Below, piece after piece: positions 16,699 through 21,055 of a stretch of 21,055 bases of DNA (positions are counted from its first letter, which is position 1; each line of letters starts with the position of its first letter). The translations under genes and the position numbers were made by a program. The stretch covers positions 1-21,055 of the forward strand of contig JBCCTK010000044.1 in NCBI GenBank assembly GCA_039198685.1, in the 5' to 3' direction. This DNA comes from UBA5336 sp039198685 (GTDB taxonomy: Bacteria > Pseudomonadota > Alphaproteobacteria > Caulobacterales > Hyphomonadaceae). The notes below the pieces were generated by a model. That model saw only the letters and a program-made list of their open reading frames with translations. It was not told where the DNA came from and ran no database searches.

Positions 16699-17754
16699 TT
16701 ACGGCCAGCCGGCACGGTCATAGATCCGCTGGGCTTCCGTTTGGTTCTCGCCCAGACTTGCAAGATTGGTTGCAGGCTTTGCGCTGGGCGGCGTTGGCAA
16801 CCCATTGGGGAGTGTTATGCCATCGCGGACCGGATATTCCTTGGTCTCCGCGATCAGCATGGCCTGGCCTTCCGGCGTAGCAAGGAATTCGAGGAATGCG
16901 ATGGCGCCCTCCCGGTTGGGTGCATTGGCCGTCACGGCTCCGGCTGTGACATTCACATGAGGGCCATCGCCGGCATCGGCAAACACGATCGCCGTTTTTT
17001 CCGCGACTTCGCGATCAGCATCTGACTCGCTTGTGGCCAACCTGACCCAGTAATAATGATTGGCTATGGCGACGCTGCAGGCACCGGCGGCCACGGCCTT
17101 GATCTGATCTGTGTCCCCGCCTGCCGGGTCGCGGGCAAAACTGTTGGACACCTGATCGGCCCATGCTTCCGCGCTGTCTGCACCCTGGGTTTCAATCAAG
17201 TGACCCAGCAATGAGAGATTATAGATGTTGGCGCTGGAACGCGCGCAGATTTCGCCATCCAGGGCTGGATCAGCGAGTTTCGGGAAGGTGTCCACCGCAT
17301 CGGCCTGTACCCGTGCTTTGTCGTAGGCCACTACGCGGTAGCGCTTGGCGAGGCCAAACCAATGGCCCTCGGGATCGCGCAATGCCGCTGGCACGACCGA
17401 TTCGAGCGTTTCAGAGGTGACTGGCTGGGTGAGGCCGGCATCTTTGAAGCGCCATAGGGCACCGGCATCTGCCGCGATAACGATGTCTGCCGGGCTGGCG
17501 TCACCTTCTGCTCTAAGCGTCTCCAACAATTGAGGGGCGCGAGACTCCCGCGCCCGAATCTCAATTCCCGTCTTGGCTTGGAAAGCATCGTAAATCGCCT
17601 GGTCGCCATCATAGTGCCGGGCAGAGTAGACGGTCAGGATTTGCGGTTCGGCGGCGCCATTTTCAACGGTTGCCGATGGGCTCGAGGACTCACCGCAGCC
17701 GCTGATCGTGACAGCAAGACAAAGCGTTGAAATAAAAGCGAGACGATGGCGCAT
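16699..17754 (-). CDS. fbpA: Ferric iron ABC transporter, substrate-binding lipoprotein
   Basis: The signal peptide ends in ISGC, so the mature protein is probably lipidated at C20 and tethered in the periplasm. The fold is that of FbpA/FutA: ILTVYSARHYDGDQAIYDAF (39-58), PADIVIAADAGALWRFKDAG (88-107), and the metal-binding tyrosine pair in ANHYYWVR (231-238, Y234-Y235), which with further residues ligates Fe3+. Length (351 aa) is normal. The start at 17754 has a strong AAGGAG seven to eight bases upstream and places the signal peptide at the N-terminus. It is the first gene of the fbpABC operon. I looked for a Fur or RirA/Irr-like operator in 17755-17936 and could not make a convincing case. 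Confidence 0.92.
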   Translation of the reverse strand: MRHRLAFISTLCLAVTISGCGESSSPSATVENGAAEPQILTVYSARHYDGDQAIYDAFQAKTGIEIRARESRAPQLLETLRAEGDASPADIVIAADAGALWRFKDAGLTQPVTSETLESVVPAALRDPEGHWFGLAKRYRVVAYDKARVQADAVDTFPKLADPALDGEICARSSANIYNLSLLGHLIETQGADSAEAWADQVSNSFARDPAGGDTDQIKAVAAGACSVAIANHYYWVRLATSESDADREVAEKTAIVFADAGDGPHVNVTAGAVTANAPNREGAIAFLEFLATPEGQAMLIAETKEYPVRDGITLPNGLPTPPSAKPATNLASLGENQTEAQRIYDRAGWP

Positions 17755-17882
17755 GGGTCTACTCCTTAGATCTCCGCACACCTAGACTCTTTGAGAACGC
17801 CTCGCAATGGCCAGTGTGGTTTCGCCGCATCACTTTCGCCCGACCGGCGATTGCATGCGCACAAAAAACACCCGTCGAATGG

Positions 17883-17916
17883 TTGCTAAATTAAAATCGT
17901 CGGTGCACGGTATATT
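17883..17916 (+). promoter_or_regulatory. Possible AT-rich promoter before the small ORF
   Basis: The stretch before the 17937 gene is noticeably AT-rich against its surroundings. TATATT (17911-17916) would serve as a -10 element; candidate -35 boxes TTGCTA (17883) and TTAAAA (17891) are spaced 22 and 14 bases from it, neither ideal. The rest of 17755-17936 shows no other feature. Confidence 0.3.
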
Positions 17917-17936
17917 AGTTGATTAAGGGGACCACA

Positions 17937-18197
17937 ATGAATGATGTGGTGGTGAATTTAGGGCTCAAACGCCCAGAAGATGAACAAATACTGGCATCTG
18001 CGATCGATACCTATGCCCGTTGGAGGCAGAATCTTTGCGAGGTTGATAGCCGCTCAATCGAGGGTGAGGCGCCAGACATAATGGTAAAAACGGGCTTTCT
18101 TGCCTGTGGTGCAGTGCAAAAAACTTTAATTTTTCAGGAGCGCCGGTGGGCCGCTGGCTTTTTGCGAATCTGGCGCTTTCAGCGTCAAAAAGCCTAG
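17937..18197 (+). CDS. Small hypothetical protein (86 aa)
   Basis: I do not recognise this family. The ATG at 17937 is preceded by AAGGGG six bases upstream and an AT-rich, promoter-like stretch, which is the main support for a real gene. The protein is soluble and mixed-charge: MNDVVVNLGLKRPEDEQILA at the start, then a likely helix (SAIDTYARWRQNLC), and a basic, aromatic C-terminus (FLRIWRFQRQKA). It has no signal peptide or membrane helix, and three cysteines. Its last 40 bases are occupied by a nine-base inverted repeat, so the C-terminus is coded by a potential RNA hairpin. It lies divergent from fbpA and 72 bases before murA, with which it may be cotranscribed. Confidence 0.6.
   Translation: MNDVVVNLGLKRPEDEQILASAIDTYARWRQNLCEVDSRSIEGEAPDIMVKTGFLACGAVQKTLIFQERRWAAGFLRIWRFQRQKA
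18156..18194. repeat. Nested inverted repeat at the end of the small ORF
   Basis: GGCTTTTTG (18156-18164) and CAAAAAGCC (18186-18194) are perfect reverse complements; inside the 21-base loop, CGCT and AGCG pair around TTC. The stem ends right before the TAG stop of the small ORF. No T-run follows the hairpin on either strand, so a classical terminator is doubtful; it could be an mRNA-processing or attenuation structure ahead of murA, or a protein-binding site. Confidence 0.55.
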
Positions 18198-18269
18198 ATT
18201 CTCCATATCATCATAGGCGCGCCGCATTGCGGTCTTTTCCTCGCCGCCGGACCAGAGTAACCAGCGCGG

Positions 18270-19541
18270 ATGGAAAGACTGAATATTCGCGGGGGTGCCC
18301 CGCTTGCTGGCGAGATCCGAATCTCAGGGGCAAAGAACTCTGCCTTGAAGCTGATGGTTGCGAGTCTTTTGACCGACCGACCGCTCACCTTGTCGAATAT
18401 GCCAGATTTGAGCGACACGCGTTTTCTGGGAGAGTTACTCGCGACCCTCGGGGTCGAGGTGTATTGGCCCAAAGGTGGCGCGACATGCCATCTCAACGCC
18501 GCTGAACTGAAGAGCACCATCGCGCCCTATGACCAGGTTCGAAAGATGCGGGCGAGTTTCAATGTTCTCGGCCCGCTTTTGGCGCGTTCCGGCCATGCCA
18601 CGGTCTCGCTGCCGGGTGGCTGCGCGATTGGTGCGCGACCGGTGGACTTGCACCTGAAGGCCTTTGAGGCGATGGGCGCGGACTTGCTGGTGGAAGGGGG
18701 CTATGTGAAAGCTGCAGCGATTCACGGGCTGCAAGGTGCCCATGTGAACTTTCCGTTTCCATCAGTCGGCGCAACCGAACACGCGATGCTCGCCGCGACC
18801 TTGGCGAAAGGAGAGACAATCCTGGAGAATGCTGCGCGCGAGCCGGAAATCGCCGACCTGGCAGACTGCTTGAACAAAATGGGCGCCCGTATACGAGATG
18901 CTGGCAGTGATACGATCAGGATTACCGGTGTCGAAAGGCTTGGTGGCGCAGACCATGATGTCATGCCCGACAGGATTGAGGCGGGCACCTATGCGATGGC
19001 AGCCGCCGCCGCTGGGGGCGATGTAACCCTGACCCATGCGCCTGTTGAGGCACTCGGAGCAGCGGTCTCTGCCTTGCGCAAAGCTGGTGTCACCATGGAA
19101 ACCAATGCAGGGGCGGGCACGATTCGGGTGAAACGCGATGGGAACCGATTGAAGGCGGTGGATATTGATACCCAGCCCCACCCCGGATTTCCAACGGATC
19201 TCCAGGCGCAGTTCATGGCGCTTATCTCTCTTGCAGAGGGCACATCCATTATTCGAGAAAATATATTCGAAAACCGGTTCATGCATGCGCCCGAACTCTC
19301 CCGACTGGGCGCGAATATTACGGTTCGAGGCCGGGAAGCGGTTGTGAAAGGCGTTGATCATTTGGAGGGCGCGCCTGTTATGGCGACAGACCTGCGGGCG
19401 TCGGTGTCGCTTGTCATTGCAGGACTTGCCGCTGAGGGGGAGACTGTGGTCAACCGGATCTATCATCTCGACAGGGGCTTTGACGGCCTCGATCGAAAGC
19501 TAACAGCGTGCGGGGCGGACGTGTCTCGCCAGTCAGATTGA
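18270..19541 (+). CDS. murA: UDP-N-acetylglucosamine 1-carboxyvinyltransferase
   Basis: MurA transfers enolpyruvate from PEP to UDP-GlcNAc, the first committed step of peptidoglycan synthesis, in the cytoplasm. The 423-residue protein is full length and shows IRGGAPLAGEIRISGAKNSA (6-25), the active-site loop LPGGCAIGARPVDLHL with Cys118 (the PEP- and fosfomycin-reactive cysteine), PHPGFPTDLQAQFMAL in the C-terminal half, and ENIFENRFMHAPEL. Both inside-out alpha/beta barrel halves are present. The ribosome-binding site before the ATG is weak (GAG about a dozen bases away). DUF2948 follows after 20 bases, the usual alphaproteobacterial neighbour. Confidence 0.97.
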   Translation: MERLNIRGGAPLAGEIRISGAKNSALKLMVASLLTDRPLTLSNMPDLSDTRFLGELLATLGVEVYWPKGGATCHLNAAELKSTIAPYDQVRKMRASFNVLGPLLARSGHATVSLPGGCAIGARPVDLHLKAFEAMGADLLVEGGYVKAAAIHGLQGAHVNFPFPSVGATEHAMLAATLAKGETILENAAREPEIADLADCLNKMGARIRDAGSDTIRITGVERLGGADHDVMPDRIEAGTYAMAAAAAGGDVTLTHAPVEALGAAVSALRKAGVTMETNAGAGTIRVKRDGNRLKAVDIDTQPHPGFPTDLQAQFMALISLAEGTSIIRENIFENRFMHAPELSRLGANITVRGREAVVKGVDHLEGAPVMATDLRASVSLVIAGLAAEGETVVNRIYHLDRGFDGLDRKLTACGADVSRQSD

Positions 19542-19561
19542 GCCAAGCGGGGCCTTTGAAC

Positions 19562-20005
19562 ATGTCGACGTCCAAGCCTTTGCGACTCATGGCGCACGAT
19601 ACCAGCGACCTGGAAGTGATTTCCGCTGCCGTTCAGGATGCCGTCAGCCAGGTGGGGAACCTGTCCTACAAGGCTCGGCAGCGGCGATTTACGTTGGAAT
19701 TGAACCGGTTCCGTTGGGAGTATGAGGGCACGCCCAAGTTGCGGGTTCGAACAATCCTTGGGGTTGATGGCGTGCTTGCTGCGCGCGTGCGTGGTCTGCC
19801 TCAAGACGACCCGGAGCTGATTTTTTCGGTCTTGCAGGTTCGATTCGAACCTGGTGAATCCGAGCCATCGGGTCAGTTGATCATTCTGCTGGCAGGCGAC
19901 GGTGAGATTGCACTGGATGTCGAAGCCCTCGATGTGAGTCTTTTGGATTCGGATATCGCCTGGCCCACGCGCAAGGCACCCAACCATGGGCAAACGCGGT
20001 CCTGA
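19562..20005 (+). CDS. DUF2948 family protein
   Basis: The 147-residue protein matches the alphaproteobacterial DUF2948 family: PLRLMAHDTSDLEVISAAVQ near the N-terminus, DAVSQVGNLSYKARQRRFTL, NRFRWE, and LQVRFEPGE later. It is cytoplasmic, without signal or membrane helix, and its function is not known. I chose the ATG at 19562 because the conserved region begins at its residue 6; the frame remains open to 19508 inside murA. It sits 20 bases after murA, as in many relatives, and presumably shares its transcript. Confidence 0.9.
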   Translation: MSTSKPLRLMAHDTSDLEVISAAVQDAVSQVGNLSYKARQRRFTLELNRFRWEYEGTPKLRVRTILGVDGVLAARVRGLPQDDPELIFSVLQVRFEPGESEPSGQLIILLAGDGEIALDVEALDVSLLDSDIAWPTRKAPNHGQTRS

Positions 20006-20083
20006 TGGTTTTGTCGTGCTCCATACCGGGGCTTGCCCAGCTTCGAGGGCTCTGCCACCATCGGCCATAAATTGGTGAGGGCA

Positions 20084-20572
20084 ATGACCAATAATCGTTT
20101 GATTTCAATAGATATTGATGATTCGACGCTGGCCGCTTCGGGGCCAGAAGCCGAACATGAACGTCGCGTGGCGATCTTCGATATCATCGAGGACAATGCC
20201 TTCGGCGTAGAAGGCCACGAGACCGGGCCTTACCGCCTGTCGCTTTCGCTTAAGGAGCGTAAACTTGTCTTTGAAATCAAGGATGAGCCGGGTGACGGGG
20301 TCCATACCTTTATCCTTTCTATGACGCCGTTTCGGAGTGTGATCCGTGACTATTTCATGATCTGCGAGAGCTACTACGACGCCATTCGCACCCAGTCGCC
20401 CCACCAGATCGAAGCCATCGATATGGCCCGGCGCGGCGTGCACAATGAAGGATCTGAACTCGTTGCCGAGCGCCTCAAAGGCAAAGTCGAGGTCGACTTC
20501 GACACCGCCCGGCGCCTCTTCACCCTGATCTGTGCCCTCCATCACGGCACCGGGCGTGGGCAGTTGACCTAA
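20084..20572 (+). CDS. UPF0262 family protein
   Basis: The 162-residue protein has the UPF0262 hallmarks: NRLISIDIDDSTL (3-15), HERRVAIFDIIEDN (about 24-37), LSLSLKERKLVFEI, MTPFRSVIRDYFMICESYYD and a C-terminal RRLFTLICALHHG. The family is alphaproteobacterial and of unknown function. GAGGG precedes the ATG at 20084 by a few bases; the frame extends to a TTG at 20033 without a better site. In many relatives hisD lies between the DUF2948 gene and this one; here the 78-base gap contains none. Confidence 0.92.
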   Translation: MTNNRLISIDIDDSTLAASGPEAEHERRVAIFDIIEDNAFGVEGHETGPYRLSLSLKERKLVFEIKDEPGDGVHTFILSMTPFRSVIRDYFMICESYYDAIRTQSPHQIEAIDMARRGVHNEGSELVAERLKGKVEVDFDTARRLFTLICALHHGTGRGQLT

Positions 20573-20632
20573 CTGTTTTGGGCTGAACCATGCGTCGCTC
20601 CATGACTTATTTTTATTCAATTTATTGATGTT

Positions 20633-20662
20633 CAGGGCTTTGAGGGCTGTTTGGGCGCCCTG
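20633..20662. terminator. Possible hairpin between convergent UPF0262 and SRAP genes
   Basis: CAGGGC (20633-20638) pairs with GCCCTG (20657-20662), and a competing inner stem AGGGC/GCCCT (20643-20647 with 20657-20661) is possible. The AT-rich stretch around 20606-20630 would be the tail on the minus strand, but lacks a clean T-run. It lies between convergent genes, where a bidirectional terminator would be expected; otherwise 20573-20713 is empty. Confidence 0.27.
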
Positions 20663-20713
20663 CTTACGCACCCGAAGTGCTTGAGTTGAAACCGTGCCGC
20701 CAATTCCGGTTTC

Positions 20714-21055
20714 TCAGGTTTCCTCGATGAGCCCCGGATGGTTGTTTCTGACATTTCCCACATCAGGACCTACGACCCATGCTTGCATGTCTTCGGTCGC
20801 AAAGGGTTCAAAGAGATCTTCAACCGGGCCTGATCCAGGGTCGAGCCATCGGGCATAATCTTCAGGGCGCAAGATGACGGGCATACGCGTGTGCAGTCCG
20901 GCCATGAGATCATTTGGTGTTGTTGTGACGACGGTGAAACTGTCTATCTCCGAACCGTCAATCATCGCCCGATCCCAGAGCCCGGCGATGCAGAACCAGC
21001 GTCGATTGCGCAGCGATATGGCAAAAGGTGTCTTTGCCCCCTTCGCGCCTGTCCA
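20714..21055 (-). CDS. SRAP (YedK/HMCES-like) abasic-site protein, partial
   Basis: The reading frame continues to the window end, so the N-terminal part, including the catalytic Cys2, lies outside. The 113 visible residues carry the family's C-terminal motifs: TPFAISLRN, FCIAGLWDRA (residues 22-31 of the visible part), the SFTVVTTTPNDLM segment, LHTRMPVIL with the conserved His, and DYARWLDP. SRAP proteins form a thiazolidine crosslink to abasic sites in single-stranded DNA and protect them during replication; in bacteria they are often SOS-linked. An internal ATG at 20965 is not the start, because conserved SRAP sequence lies upstream of it. Confidence 0.92.
   Translation of the reverse strand, partial: WTGAKGAKTPFAISLRNRRWFCIAGLWDRAMIDGSEIDSFTVVTTTPNDLMAGLHTRMPVILRPEDYARWLDPGSGPVEDLFEPFATEDMQAWVVGPDVGNVRNNHPGLIEET

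Noticed and set aside
17755..17936. Fur, RirA or Irr operator for the iron transporter
   Set aside because: The AT-rich stretch near 17885-17916 contains no inverted repeat resembling these boxes closely enough to call.

Overview
The window reads as a chromosomal segment of an alphaproteobacterium, most likely from the Hyphomonadaceae/Maricaulales/Parvularculaceae side of the class. Evidence for this is the presence of families largely confined to Alphaproteobacteria (DUF2155, DUF2948, UPF0262, the mitochondrial-type complex I subunit NDUFA12), the gene order NDUFA12-mlaD-DUF2155 facing aat-accC-accB-aroQ, and a degenerate relative of the alphaproteobacterial class II ribonucleotide reductase. 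Core genes are roughly 58-63% G+C where I hand-counted single lines. Coding density is very high, with no tRNA, rRNA, CRISPR, transposase or riboswitch visible, and no gene-free stretch longer than about 210 bases.

Layout. 1-1505: two paralogous secreted pentapeptide-repeat proteins (minus strand). 1606-3849: a 747-residue TSCPD/zinc-ribbon protein derived from NrdJ (minus). 4001-5641: NDUFA12, MlaD and DUF2155, overlapping genes on the plus strand. 5625-8586: aat, accC, accB and aroQ, one minus-strand operon (transcribed aroQ-accB-accC-aat). 8660-11714: plus-strand thiS and thiG, separated by two overlapping genes of about 2 kb that do not belong to thiamine synthesis. 11719-13957: a DsbA-like lipoprotein and an M48 TPR metalloprotease (minus). 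14045-17754: a ferric-iron ABC transporter in the order fbpA-fbpB-fbpC (minus). 17937-18197: a small orphan ORF ending in an unusual inverted repeat. 18270-20572: murA, DUF2948, UPF0262 (plus). 20714-21055: the 3' part of an SRAP/YedK gene (minus, cut by the window end).

Most interesting region. The two genes lodged between thiS and thiG encode full-length homologues of each other: an N-terminal TIR or TIR-like domain, a linker, and a C-terminal phosphoribosyltransferase (PRTase) fold. Their motifs look reciprocally degenerate. The first protein keeps the TIR motif and putative catalytic Glu78 but has lost the PRPP loop; the second keeps an intact PRPP loop (IDDYSRTGDT) but has lost the TIR motif. 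This suggests a heteromeric TIR/PRTase system formed by duplication and division of labour, possibly an antiviral or NAD/nucleotide-signalling module parked in a housekeeping operon. Its function is inference; the homology and motif pattern are visible in the sequence.

The remainder is housekeeping: fatty-acid precursor synthesis (AccBC), shikimate pathway (AroQ), N-end rule (Aat), cell-wall synthesis (MurA), complex I assembly/structure (NDUFA12), lipid trafficking (MlaD), periplasmic protein quality control (M48, DsbA-like) and iron uptake (FbpABC).
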